Origin: Panopea generosa
Lineage: Eukaryota; Mollusca; Bivalvia; Adapedonta; Hiatellidae
DNA length: 64,000 nt
Assembly (NCBI GenBank): GCA_029582155.1
Contig: CM055903.1
Coordinates: 38,598,853 to 38,662,852, forward strand
Reading direction: 5' to 3'
Shown piece after piece: positions 49,466 through 60,679 of this stretch; the first letter of the stretch is position 1; each line of letters begins with the position of its first letter. A program made the translations under genes and the position numbers. The notes beneath the pieces are model-generated. The model was not told the DNA's origin. It searched no databases and saw only the letters and a program-made list of their open reading frames with translations.

Positions 49466-50379
49466 GAAGTTACCTGGTGCTGCGTATCTCTTCTTATATT
49501 TAATGCTGTCAGATAATAGGATTGCAGTATATATTAAAATGTCAGGTGTTTTGCAAGGGAGATAACCGATGTACAAAAAACTTTACGTTAATTACAACCA
49601 TTTTACATTTCTGCACTTGTTTACAGTCATCACACTATGATAAATGGCAGGGCAGAATGTATTGGCTATTTATAGTATATCACAACTTTTATCTGTATAT
49701 GACAAATATTGTATACAACCGACTCATCGGCAAATGATTGTGAGAAAAAAATGCATACATAATGATTTAGAGAAATTTTGTAAGACTGTTTCCTAGCAAC
49801 AGTTTTGATCTATTGGATACTGTTTTTTTATTTGAATATTTGAATGATAAACAACACAATTATTCAAGGTTGCCATGCAACAGAATGAATACCATTTTCA
49901 CCCTTCTATCGTTGACCGTATTCCTCTACCAGTGCATTATAACTTTTAGAGCAATCGAGACCGCATGAATCATGATTGCTGTTATACTCGTAGTATCAAT
50001 CATGATAAATATGAATATAATCATGATCATCGTGACTCATGGTTCCCTATTCCAGCATCATGGCTCATTGTCATACTCAGTGCCATTTGATAAATTGAGC
50101 CCCAGCTACAGTAATCATGCACTAATAATGTAAACGACCTTCTGTTGGCCCTTCTCCACAAGTGATAGGAAAAAATATTGTGAATCAGTCTGTTGGGGGG
50201 AAATAAAGGATTGGAACCAGTAAAAAAACTCATGATAAAAAGACATTCTACAAAAATAATTATGATGCACAATCAATTACAGACATTGAGATGAGTTAAC
50301 AATAGAAAAGCTGTTCAGAATTCCGTTTCTAAGACCTTAGAAAACAACTGAAACAGTATCTCCTGTGTATTCTAGCAGC
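49466..50379. other. intronic DNA, nothing recognised
   Basis: No motif seen in either strand's frames. Confidence 0.5.
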
Positions 50380-50470
50380 TGAGCAATGTCTCCAGGGCAA
50401 TTGTTTCTCACCACTGAGGACTTGAGTTCAGATCAATTTACCCCATTGGTACCATGGGCTCACTTTGGAG
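50380..50470 (+). mobile_element. tRNA-headed SINE fragment, weak
   Basis: CTCACCACTGAGGACTTGAG and TTCAGATC look like a family B head and B box. The body is missing. Confidence 0.3.
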
Positions 50471-50491
50471 ATTGCTAGTCCAACCATTTCT

Positions 50492-50655
50492 CGTACATAG
50501 GTATAACCTATATAACCTTACAACCATTTCTCATACATATGTGTAACCTAAACAACCATACAACCATTTCTCATACACAGGTATAACCTTTACAACCATT
50601 TCTCACACACAGGTATAACCAATACAACCATTTCTCATACACAGGTATAACTAAG
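50492..50655. repeat. about 31-bp repeat, five copies
   Basis: ACAACCATTTCTCATACATA then GGTATAACC recurs with variable spacing (AACCTATA/AACCTAAAC). Confidence 0.85.
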
Positions 50656-51230
50656 GTATAACTGGCTCGATTTTAAGATAATTTCACAGAAATGCTCCTC
50701 GGAGGACCCTTCACAAAGTTTGTTCAAACTGTAGTGATTCGTCAAAAAACATGGCAGCCAGGAGATGGGGCTAGGTTACTATATAAGCTATAGTAAAAAC
50801 TTAAAAAATCTTCTTGTCAGAAACCACCAGATCGATTTTAAAACAATTTTGCAGAAATGTTCCTTGCGTGACTCTTTACCAAGTTTGTTCAAGCAGTTGT
50901 GATTTGTTAAAAAACATGACCGCCACAGTGAGGTGCTAGTTTACTTTATAGGCAGCTATAGTAAAAACTTCAAAAGTCTTCTTGTCAAAATCTACTGACC
51001 TGATTTCTATGTAATTTCACTGACATTTACCATGGGTGAACCTCTACCAAGTTTGAACTCTTCTACACATCTGTTACATCTTCAAAGCAAATCAAAATTT
51101 TAACTACTCGCCCATCTCGTTTTTTTATGGAATTTTGAGTGTACATGTATTATATAATCTACTTAAGTTGGTTGACTCAAGGTCAGTCAGGTGAGCGATA
51201 TAGGGCCATCTTGGCCCTCTTGTTCCTTTT
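50656..51230 (+). mobile_element. dispersed element with internal repeats and hairpin tail
   Basis: Two to three diverged copies of a roughly 165-base block occur (ATTTTAAGATAATTTCACAG / ATTTTAAAACAATTTTGCAG; AAGTTTGTTCAAACTGTAGT / AAGTTTGTTCAAGCAGTTGT). It ends CAGGTGAGCGATATAGGGCC plus ATCTTGGCCCTCTTGTT. The terminal hairpin has arms AGGGCCA/TGGCCCT (51202-51218). Non-coding. Its class is unresolved. Confidence 0.55.
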
Positions 51231-51924
51231 TCTATGCTGTTTCCTTTTATTGCTTTTCCTTGTTTCCTCGAGTGGTTGCTAACAGTGGGTTTCACAGTAA
51301 TATGATTTAATTCCTTCAGATGTTTATGTCAAATTATAATACATGTATTCTCCGAGGCATCATACATGTACAATGCCAGGCCCAGCCACGGAGATTTTAT
51401 CATATTTAGAGTTGTATGTATGTAATAAAACAGACAAATATTCTCCGCAGCAATAAGATGTGTGGGTTCAGGCCAAGCTAAGTACTATAAGATTTTATCC
51501 ATATACAGAGTTGCCATTCTTTGGTTACGTCGATGACCTATAGATGAAATCTTCACATGCGATCCGCCAGTTGCTGTGATCGAGGATTTCAATTTCAATA
51601 GGAAAACAGCTTTCGTATTTTGTGGCAACCAGTCAATCTTTGAGGAGATTCAATCATTTTAGAAGATTCTGCATTGATTTATGAAAGGGTATCGTGACTT
51701 TTTGAAGTGCTTATAACGCAACAGAACAAATGTTTGGAGAATCTGTTTTTCGTAAATGTGAACGGAAGAGCCCTTGAGAAATATTAAATATCAAACATAG
51801 AATAAGTTAAAAATTAAGTTTATATTTATTATTCAATTTATGATATTGATAAGCATGCATGGTGTGTGCCTCTGTAAATAGTGTCAGGATTTTACTTCAT
51901 TTTATACATTTTTTCATTATCAAG
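51231..51924. other. intronic DNA, nothing recognised
   Basis: No repeat or coding signal seen. Confidence 0.5.
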
Positions 51925-52385
51925 TTTATTGATCTCATCTTCATTAAGTTTATAGTTCCCATTGTTATCTATTCTTCATCTCTTCATTATTTAGTTGATA
52001 GTTCCCATTGTCATTTAGTCCACATCTCTTCATTATTTTATTGATAGTTACCATTGTTATCTATTCTTCATCTCTTCATAATTTAGTTTATAGTTACCAT
52101 TGTTGTTTAGTCTAAATCTCTTCATTATTTAGATAATAGTTCCCATTGTTATTTAGTCTAAATCTCTTCATTATTTAGTTCATAGTTCCCATTTTATTTA
52201 GTCTAAATCTCTTCATTATTTAGTTCATAGTTCCCATTGTTATCTATTCTTCATCTCTTCATTATTTAGTTCATAGTTCCCATTGTTATTTAGTCTGAAT
52301 CTCTTCATTATTTAGTTCATAGTTCCCATTGTTATTTAGTCTAAATCTCTTCATTATTTAATTTATAGATCTCTTTATCATTTAG
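51925..52385. repeat. 46-bp minisatellite, about ten copies
   Basis: The unit is TTCATTATTTAGTTCATAGT, TCCCATTGTTATTTAGTCTA and AATCTC. A TCTATTCTTCATCTC variant alternates in places. Confidence 0.94.
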
Positions 52386-52399
52386 TGTATAGGTATCAT

Positions 52400-52880
52400 C
52401 TTTATAGATGTGCACCGCCGAAGAAGTGAGTGTATATTGATTTGGATTTTGTCAGTAACCCGTCCTGATTTCCTAACGATAACTCAATGCTGCTTTGCCC
52501 TATAGTCCTCAAACTTTGCAGGGTGGTTTGTCTTGGTAAGCAGATGACCCCTATACATTTTGGGTCAGTAGGTCAAAGCTCAAGGTCACAATCATGTTAT
52601 TAATAGAAAATTGGTTTCCTTCTGATAGTTTAGGAAAGGTAAAGGGGCTTTCACAGTAGATAATCCTAATTTATTTCAGAGTTGTTAGCTCAAAAATCAA
52701 GGTCACAATGGCTTTGTATAAAAAAAGTTTTTCGATTGATTACTCAATACGGCTTCAAGGCCAAAGTACCTCAAACTTTGTAGAGTAGTTTGGCTTGATA
52801 AGTAGATGACCCTTATTCATTTTAGTACTGATAGGTTACCGTGGTGACTGGTTGCAGTTTGATCTGCTGTTATGTAAGAT
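52400..52880 (+). mobile_element. dispersed repeat with internal duplicated blocks
   Basis: CCTCAAACTTTGCAGGGTGG and TTGGTAAGCAGATGACCCCT recur as CCTCAAACTTTGTAGAGTAG and TTGATAAGTAGATGACCCTT. TCAAGGTCACAAT also occurs twice. The block structure suggests a short-unit non-coding transposon. Class unknown. Confidence 0.5.
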
Positions 52881-53010
52881 GCAAAGGCCAATAGTATCGT
52901 GGGTGTTTATTCTATGATCTTCAACATTCTGTAAGACTTGAAGCAGTCCGTGCTGTCATCATGATGCCTTTGTTCATAATGATTGCTGACCCACAATGTT
53001 CTGTTTTCAG

Positions 53011-53143
53011 ATGCAGTTTACGTACAGAATGTAGCGAGCCCGAGCAGGAGTTGCGCTGGTTGTCATACAGCAGTCAGTCTTGTACCACCATCACCAGTGT
53101 CATACCTGACAAGATACAGAAGGAGCATAAAAAAACTACACAG
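53011..53143 (+). CDS. plexin exon: second half of PSI domain
   Basis: This is the second visible plexin exon, 133 bases long, between a TGTTTTCAG acceptor and the donor CAG|GTAAAT. The first base completes the Lys codon from the previous exon, and the exon then encodes CSLRTECSEPEQELRWLSYS and onward to KKTTQ. It supplies the last three PSI cysteines (KCS, TEC, QSC) and the conserved aromatic RWLSY core. PSI is a small cysteine-knot module that orients the Sema propeller on the IPT stalk outside the cell. The exon ends in phase 0. If intron 3' to it were retained, the frame would run nine more codons (VNIYYKLHW) and stop at 53171-53173. Its last ten or so bases (AACTACACAG) are part of the tandem unit that fills the following intron. 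Confidence 0.93.
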
Positions 53144-53640
53144 GTAAATATTTACTACAAACTACACTGGTAAATATCATGTAATAAAGTACAAACTACA
53201 CTGTTAAATATTATGTAATGAACTACAAACTACTCAGATGATTATTATGTAATAAACTACAAACTACACTGGTAATTATGATGTTATAAAGTACAAAGTT
53301 TAACTACACTGGTAAATATTTTGTAATAAAATAAAACTACACTTGTAAATATTATGTAATAAACAACAAACTACACTGATAAATATTATGTAATAAACTA
53401 CAAACTAATCAGGTAATTATTATGTAATAAACTCAACTACACTGGTTAATATTATGTAATAAACTGCACTGGTAAATTTTATGAAATAAACTACAAACTA
53501 CACTGGTAAATATTATGTAATAATCTACAAACTAATCAGGTAAATATTATGTAATAAACTACAAACTACACTGGTAAATATTATGTAATAAACTACAAAC
53601 TACACTTGTAAATTTTATAATAAACTACAAACTTTACAGG
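53134..53640 (+). repeat. donor-like tandem array 1 (about 34-bp units)
   Basis: Units of CTACACTGGTAAATATTATG plus TAATAAACTACAAA start at the end of the plexin exon. The true splice donor (ACTACACAG|GTAAATAT) is the first member. About 15 units, several keeping AG or TG before GTAAAT. Confidence 0.93.
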
Positions 53641-53949
53641 AATAAAATATGGAATCAACAACAAACTACAAAAGATTTGTTTCTGAACAGAAAATACTGT
53701 TCCTATTTAACAAAAACAGAACTTAAATTTATGATTGGTTGGTGTATGTTTAAGGTTATTACTGGTAGGTGAAATAAAATACTTGTACACTCGTATCCAG
53801 TTATAACGCTGTTCGATATAATTCGAAATTCTTTATGTGTTTTTTCTATGGCTCCCAAATTTAAAATTTCAACCAGATTTATAAATAAGGACAGTATAAT
53901 AACTGATCAAAAACCACAACTAAATCTGTAAGTGTTTGTGTTTTCAAAC

Positions 53950-54068
53950 TGTGACCATGAATTTGTGCATCAGTTACACATTGATCAATCAGACTGACAT
54001 GATAACAACTTCTTATTGTAATAAACAACATTGCTTTTTATTGATTTACACTGACAAACAGTGATCAC
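53950..54068. mobile_element. fragment related to the 42009-42532 element
   Basis: Shares TTTGTGCATCAGTTACAC, ACTTCTTATTGTAATAAACA and TTGATTTACACTGACAAACA in order. It sits between the two donor-like arrays. Confidence 0.65.
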
Positions 54069-55012
54069 AGTTAAATATGAAGTACTGCTACACCAACTAT
54101 ACAGGTAAATATGAAATACCTGCTACACCAACTATACAGGTAAATATGAAATACCTGCTACAGAAACTATACAGGTAAATATGAAATACCTGCTACACCA
54201 ACTGTTCAGGTAAATATGAAATACCTGCTACACCAACTATACAGGTAAATATGAAATACCTGCTACACCAACTGTTCAGGTAAATATGAAATACCTGCTA
54301 CACCAACTATACAGGTAAATATAAAATACCTGCTACACCAACTGTTCAGGTAAATATGAAATACCAGCTACACCAACTATACAAGTAAATATGAAATGCC
54401 TACACAACTAGCCACACAGGTAAACTATACAGGTAATTATGATTTACCTGCTACACAAACTACACAGGTAATTATGATGTACCTGTTACACAAACTACAC
54501 AGGTGAATATTATGTACCTGTTACACAAACTACACAGGTTATATGATGTACCTGTTACACAAACTATACATGTTAATATGATGTATATGTAACACAAACT
54601 TTACAGGTGATTATGATGTACCTGTTACACAAACTGTACAGGTAAATATGATGTACCTGTTAAACAAACTATACAGGTAAATGTGACATACTTGTTACAC
54701 AAACTACACAGGTAAATATGATGTACCTGTTGCACAAACTACACAGGTAAATATTATGTACCTATTACATGAACTACACAGGTAAATATGATGTACCTAT
54801 TACATGAACTACACAGGTAATTATGATGTACCTGTTGCACAAACTACACAGGTAAATATGATGTACCTGTTGCACAAGCTATATAGGTTAATATGATGTA
54901 CCTATTACATGAACTACACAGGTAAATATGATGTACCTATTACATGAATTACACAGGTAAATATGATATACTTATACAGCTAGTCACACATTTAAACTAC
55001 ACAGGTAAATAA
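54065..55012 (+). repeat. donor-like tandem array 2 (about 35-bp units)
   Basis: The left part has CAGGTAAATATGAAATACCT plus GCTACACCAACTATA. The right part has CAGGTAAATATGATGTACCT plus GTTGCACAAACTACA. About 27 units, most with an exact CAGGTAAAT or CAGGTAATT, a close match to the 5' splice-site consensus on the gene strand. Confidence 0.94.
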
Positions 55013-55571
55013 AAAAAACAGCACAAATAAAAAAGAATGAGCATTTTGTGAATGCCAGTGTTTTTATTTTAATTATGTGAAAATGTGTGAACTCTGATGT
55101 TTCTGCCATGACTACACGTCATTCTGATATTTGCAATATGTTAATAATCACCTTAACAGTGGGTTCTTATGGCAGTATCTGTTATTTCCGCAGCTAGATA
55201 AACAAATTAGAAAAAAAAAAACGGTTTAGAAATGCAAATGTAATACGAGCAGACGTTTACAATGGAAATAGATACAAAAAATGGATTTTGAATTTATTAT
55301 ATGCTCAGAGTGATACCAAGCTTTCTCCTGAGACATGTTACGTAACAAGTTTATCACCCAGCATCACAGATGTGCGCCAGGAATTTATTACATTTTAATG
55401 TTTTTCATGAAAGATTTTTGTCAAGTCTTACATTGAGGTTTCCAATATCATAAACAACTTCACTGATGTGGTTTTCTGTCGCTTTCTTCCAGATATTAGA
55501 AAATAGGGACACACAGACTAGAAACTTAAGTACACAAGTCCTTTCTTTGCTTGGCACACTCATCTTTTATA
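55013..55571. other. intronic DNA, nothing recognised
   Basis: No repeat or coding signal seen. Confidence 0.5.
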
Positions 55572-55865
55572 GCCAGGCCTGGTTAGCTCAGTTGGTAGCA
55601 CATCTGATTATCAATCTTAGGGTCTTGAGTTGAAATCCCCACTTGGTCACAGTCTTCATGCTGAATTGTATAATGACGTTGTGTCTCATTGTCATTTGTC
55701 CCTCACCTTTGATTCAAGTGGAAAAGTTATCAGACACTTGTGGAAATGGGAGTGCTCAAGCAGTGATTAACCCTCCAGTATCCAATGAAAGAGTGGTTAG
55801 AATTTCTGATCATCTGTTTACCCGCGATGGCATAAAAATTACCCGTAAAATTCAAACAAACAAAT
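55572..55865 (+). mobile_element. SINE family A, near full length
   Basis: GCCAGGCCTGGTTAGCTCAG plus TTGGTAGCAC is the best-preserved A-box region in the window. AGTTGAAATCCCC stands at the B box. All central blocks are present and the tail is (CAAA)n. Confidence 0.88.
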
Positions 55866-55936
55866 CATTATTAATGTCTGAGGTATGCTCTTTCATTTTC
55901 AAAAAGTATTGGCTTCTTTAGCATTGTCTCCTCTGC

Positions 55937-55977
55937 CACAGGCGAGCGATTTAAAGCCATTGTGTGGCCCTCCTGTT
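55937..55977 (+). mobile_element. tail fragment of a hairpin-ended element
   Basis: CACAGGCGAGCGATTTAAAG, CCATTGTGTGGCCCTCCTG resembles the terminal CAGGTGAGCGATATAGGGCC tail at 51189. Confidence 0.5.
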
Positions 55978-57009
55978 CTTTTTGCTCCTGTTTTTTTGTC
56001 AAGACAAATTTTCATCATTTTGCTACTGTTTATTAAACAAAATGTGCAGTCTTTTCATTTTTTAAATTAACATTTCCACCTTACTATCTTGTCTTGTACT
56101 GAGGACTGTGCTAATCAAGGAACTTCAAAACTGTGCCAAAAGCAGTGTTGTCAGGCAAAATAGCTTTAAATGTCTAAAAAATATATTTAATTTTTAAAAA
56201 AGATATATTTGGAATTTCTTATATTTGGCAAAACGCAACAAATCTTTTTTTTTATTTTAATTGGAGAAGTGAAATGGAAATTATACAAAATAAATGTCAC
56301 ACACAGACTGCGTTTTTTTTTTAGTGACCTTCAGCTTGTCTTTGAGATGTGTCGAGTTAATCAATATGAAACAAATACAGCGGAACAAAATAAAAATCAA
56401 ATTGAAGTCATAAAACTTCATTTGATAATCCCACAATGCAATTTCAAGTGTGGAATATTATTTTAGTCTAACCTGGGCGTGTAGGTCAAGTCTGAAAATC
56501 CATTTTCAGTATATTATTTTGACATATTTAAGCTAGACATCAGTATTGCAGTAAGGGCTCAGTGAGTTAGGCTGATTTATTAGGGAAATGTGTGTTTTGC
56601 CAATTCTACGATTTTTGAAGAAAAAAAAACACAAATAAATTGGAACACTGTCATTAAAATCAGAAATTTTGTTTCACAGACAAATATCTGAAATGTGAAT
56701 CATAATCGATGCGCGCTAAGAAACTGTAAAATTAAGTTTTATTCTTATTTCCAGTAAAGTCTAGTAAATCTTCCAAATGTCTGCCAGTTCTTCTTTGAAC
56801 TGCAAAGAACTTTCTGAAATATTGAAGTTTCTGTTTTCTTGTTGAAAACATAAAACTGCGTTTTTCAATTCATAAAAGAAAATGCAAAAGATAAAGTGTC
56901 TTTATTTTGGTCATAAATCTACGTCTGTAACTCCAAAGGGATATATAAATGTTTCCTGTGTGCTGGGTATGGATTTCTGCATTTTTACCATAGTTAAATA
57001 TTTCTTTTT
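55978..57009. other. intronic DNA, nothing recognised
   Basis: AT-rich; an 85-codon plus frame at 56209-56466 has no motif. Confidence 0.45.
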
Positions 57010-57190
57010 GTTCTAGGGCCAAGATAAGATTTTCTTGCACACCGGATAAGGATGCATTTTTATCATGTCAATGAATTCATTTCTGTTGATAAACTGCCTG
57101 CCTGATAAACATAGGTTTATCATGTCATTGCAAGTATATCAGGCACATGACGTCATTATGTATTCTTCATGACGTCGTTTTGTATACTTA
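57010..57190. promoter_or_regulatory. candidate GATA/CRE-rich intronic element
   Basis: Within 180 bases I see AGATAAG, GGATAAGG, several TTATCA/TGATAAA motifs and TGACGTCA (57148-57155, perfect CRE). A second TGACGTC lies at 57170-57176. No repeat or coding character. Enhancer function is inferred from motif clustering only. Confidence 0.3.
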
Positions 57191-58356
57191 TACATTTTGA
57201 CTTGGACGGAACTACTTTTAACCTTAATTAAAATGAATAAAAATTAGCAAGAAATATTGACAATATAAATAGAATACCATGTAAATGTCTTATATTATCA
57301 ACTTCATCACGTTCGGCACGATAAAAACAAGGACTTGGCAGAGTCTAGTCCTGTTTTTTTTCTAAGCCTCACTTGATAAAGTTGATGATATCAGACACTA
57401 ACATGGTGATCTCTATTTACCAGGGTTAGGTATTTCTATCTCGCCCTTGGGCTGATAAAATTTTCGCGCTGTGCCACAGCGCCATTAACAAATTCCTCGC
57501 GCTATGATAAAACGCCATACATAAAATCTTCGTGCTATGACGTATTCATTCATTAATACAATGGTACTCTTGCTCTACTATAAAAGCTAAATAGGAATAA
57601 AAATCTTAAAATATCACACAGTTAGGTTTGAATACAAGAAAACAAGCCTCGTTACCGTTTAAACAGTTCTTCCTTGGGTTGGAATTTTCCATCCACACCT
57701 CAAAACCATAAAACATACTTATAATTGCTCTGGGATGTTGACGTGACATATAAAAATATATGACATACGTTATTTAATTTGATGTCCTAAAAGCAATCAT
57801 GGTCAAAATATAATTACTAATTAAGTTAAAAACGTATTCAATGTGTTTGGTATACAAGGAAAAGACTCATTCATGACTTATTTGGTTCAGATAAAAAATA
57901 ACTGCATTCGAGGTAGCTGCAGAGTCTCATTTCCGCAAAAAAAACAACATCCCTTTGGATCAAATTTCTATCGTTAAACTCAAATCCATGTAAGATCTTA
58001 ATAATGAGAACTAGCTGTGATGGTCTATAGTGTTTCCCCTTCAGAATCCTTACTATGAGAAACTTACAGCTTCTCTCAAATGTTTCATGAACACAATAGC
58101 AAAACTGACAGATTTCAGAAAAATACGTTCGTGGGAAGGTGTCCTCCACTGGGAGAGGCAGGCGTCAGATATTACCACAAAAATCATGTTCTTTGAAATT
58201 ATATGGGTGCTGTTTCACCAACATTTTACTTAAAAACTTTGCTTAATTTTGACTGGTTGTTTATCTATTATATAATCAAATCAGTAAAACTACATACAGT
58301 TTTATGGGAACCAGTCTAAAATCATCATCGCCTGACTGCTTTGTGTAGCTTTAAGA
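57191..58356. other. intronic DNA, no gene called
   Basis: 57300-57560 has CGCGCTGTGCCACAGCGCCA and CTCGCGCTATGATAAAACGC, an unusual pair of CGC-rich repeats. A 92-codon minus frame at 57871-58149 has no recognised motif. Confidence 0.4.
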
Positions 58357-59445
58357 TTTTATGACAATGACAATAGTTTATTAAAGTAATTTAGGTCACA
58401 TAAATACAAATATACACAAATATAATAATACAACAATGTGCCAAAAGGATAAAGGCAATATCAGGAATAAAAAGAGAAAACACATATGAATTATCAAACA
58501 TAGAGTGTCTAAAATGTTATATCATCTTTAAAAGTGTTAATTGTATCTTATAACGGTGTAGCATAATCATATTTTAGTTTGTATCAGTTTGGACTTGAAT
58601 AAAGTATTTTTGTTTATTAAACATTTCTCGTACACATTTGGAGAGTTTTATCAACGAATTATCGTTTTGTGTACTCAATAATTTATAGAATAAATTTAAT
58701 CCATTATGGTTACCATTCAAAAATTCTGAAAGATACTGATTTCTCAAATTATCATAATACGCACATTTCATTATTACATGAAATTCGTCCTTTATTTCTT
58801 CAAAGTTTCATAAAAAGCATATTCTTTGTTCATATGGTATATTGGTGTGTCTTCCAGTTTCAACTAAAAGTGAATGAGCTGAACATCGTAGTTTAGAGAG
58901 TGCTATTTTCAATTTAATTGGAATTTTCAAAGTGAAATCCTTTTTACATCTACGTTTTTCATCGCCTTAATTTTCCGATATCCAGACATGAAAAGTAATG
59001 ATTTAACATGTGTTACCCATGTATCCCGTCCTACATCATCAAAATTACGAAGCATGATATAGCATTGTTTGGGATATTTGCGATTATCCATATGGATAAG
59101 ACGCAACCAATATTTTACGCATTTACAATTATATGTAATATATAAAGGAAATCTACCACATTCACCGAGCGAAAAGGGCATGGAAACAAGTCTTATACAA
59201 TTTTAAATATCTTGTACAAAAGTATTTTCAATAATTTCAATTTGAGTTGCATATTCATATCCTCAAAGTTCAGATCCATATGTTAATATCGGCACAACCA
59301 AAGCATCAAACAATCTAAAAAATTCAAAATGGTCAAAAAATCCAACATTTCTTTGAAATTTATATATTGATATCATAGATTTTTTACTTTGAATTGCGAG
59401 CATTTCTTTGGCTTTAGTCCATATTTTATGTATTTAAGTGTATGT
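58357..59445 (-). mobile_element. LINE (non-LTR retrotransposon) 3' fragment, degraded
   Basis: On the minus strand the C-terminal part of a LINE ORF2 can be read in order. First comes LFDALVVPILTYGSEL (59325-59263), then GECGRFPLYITYNCKCVKYW, then LSKLRCSAHSLLVETGRHTN, then DEFHVIMKCAYYDNLRNQYL, ending QVQTDTN at 58574. These match the post-RT region and the Cys/His end motif of animal LINE ORF2. The RT catalytic core and endonuclease are absent (5' truncation). In-frame stops stand at 59263-59265, where Trp is usual, and at 58808-58810, where the second Cys is expected. Another lies near 59205. A 3' UTR runs to AATAAACTATTGTCATTGTC. The element is dead; its clade is not assigned. Confidence 0.85.
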
Positions 59446-60330
59446 TGGTGATACAGGAGCCAGATTTACTTATTTGCAATTAGCTTAATGATACACGGCA
59501 TAAAAACTTATCATTTTTATTTTTATTAAAATTCAAAACGCAAATGTCGAAACTCATTATCTTGATACTGGAGGGACTGCAAAAAAAAACTTGAGATATC
59601 CGAATATCGGCATAGATTTTGACTCAAAATCAATAATTATTTTCATCACCTGATAATTGTAATGAGTCAGTTGTCCTTTCGTTTCGTATTATGGTCCGTT
59701 CAGAAGAATTATACTGTCGTGATAAATGCTGATATCCGGGTCCTTCTTTGAATTTCTTGGCAGTGTGAGATATAAGTTGATTGAATCAAATGATATTAAA
59801 CAATTTACATTAAACAAATCATCCAATTCGATGACATGATGTTTGCAACATTCTATCAGTCATTAAAACTGACACCTTTGTCGTTGACCGGTTATTAGTG
59901 TCGCGTCTTATAGAAACTGGGGAAAATGGCACACATAGATACGAGTGGAAAAACACGCACTATTATGTCAACAATTATTATATCAAGACAAACATTCAAT
60001 TAAAGGTGTGAAATGATCAATCGGGAACCAAAACTTGGAATGAGATATCTGAAATATCGACACAGACAATATTGAGTAAAAAGGAATATATATTTACATA
60101 CACAAAGAAGGGAAAAAGTTGGGGATGGCAAATAATATCGACACTACTGGAATGTCGACTCATGCGATATCAAGATAACAAGTTTCAACTGTATATTATA
60201 CAAAACGTTATTTATAGACTGTTGGAAAACAGATTTTTCCTATTTTCTTATAGACGAGCTGAAAAAAGAAATAGTATGCCAGTGTATATGATATTTATAA
60301 GTTATGTGATAAAAAGACTATAACAGTCAT
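59446..60330. other. intronic DNA, nothing recognised
   Basis: AT-rich, with two similar segments GAGATATCCGAATATCGGCA (59593) and GAGATATCTGAAATATCGAC (60041), perhaps remnants of one repeat. An 83-codon plus frame (60072-60323) has no motif. Confidence 0.4.
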
Positions 60331-60334
60331 GCCC

Positions 60335-60442
60335 ATTGATTATTGAATTTATTGAACTTGTTGCCAAAAACGATGTTAAGCTCGGCCAGAGCCTTGCATA
60401 ATATATTGCTGCAGCTTCTTCCAGTAAATTCAATAATAAATG
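60335..60442. mobile_element. small palindromic (MITE-like) element, candidate
   Basis: The ends GATTATTGAATTTATTG and CAGTAAATTCAATAATAAA are inverted repeats. A related single end (CATTATTGAATTTATTAAAC) occurs near 23518. Confidence 0.4.
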
Positions 60443-60679
60443 ATTCTCTATATAGCTAGCACACGCAATAGCACGGTCATTATTTGATATTTATAGAAAA
60501 TGTTCAAATTGTATCTGAATTATTTGTTTAATATTCAATTGCTTACATTTTTTTTTTTAGTGACCTACTTTCATCTTTTTAAGTTGAGATTTTTTCTAAA
60601 AACATTTAGTCATTAACAACTGTTTTTGCTTATTTCCTTTAATTGGATTGCATATAAGTTCAAAGCTGAAATGAATTGC

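Larger units (their letters stand above)
39244..53010 (+). other. plexin intron (13.8 kb, phase 2)
   Basis: This intron lies between the two PSI exons and runs GTAGGT to TTTTCAG. It splits a Lys codon. It contains tRNA-headed SINEs, a TTAA-ended element, hairpin-tailed elements, and 70-, 23-, 128-, 31- and 46-bp tandem arrays, listed separately. No nested gene was recognised. Confidence 0.9.
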
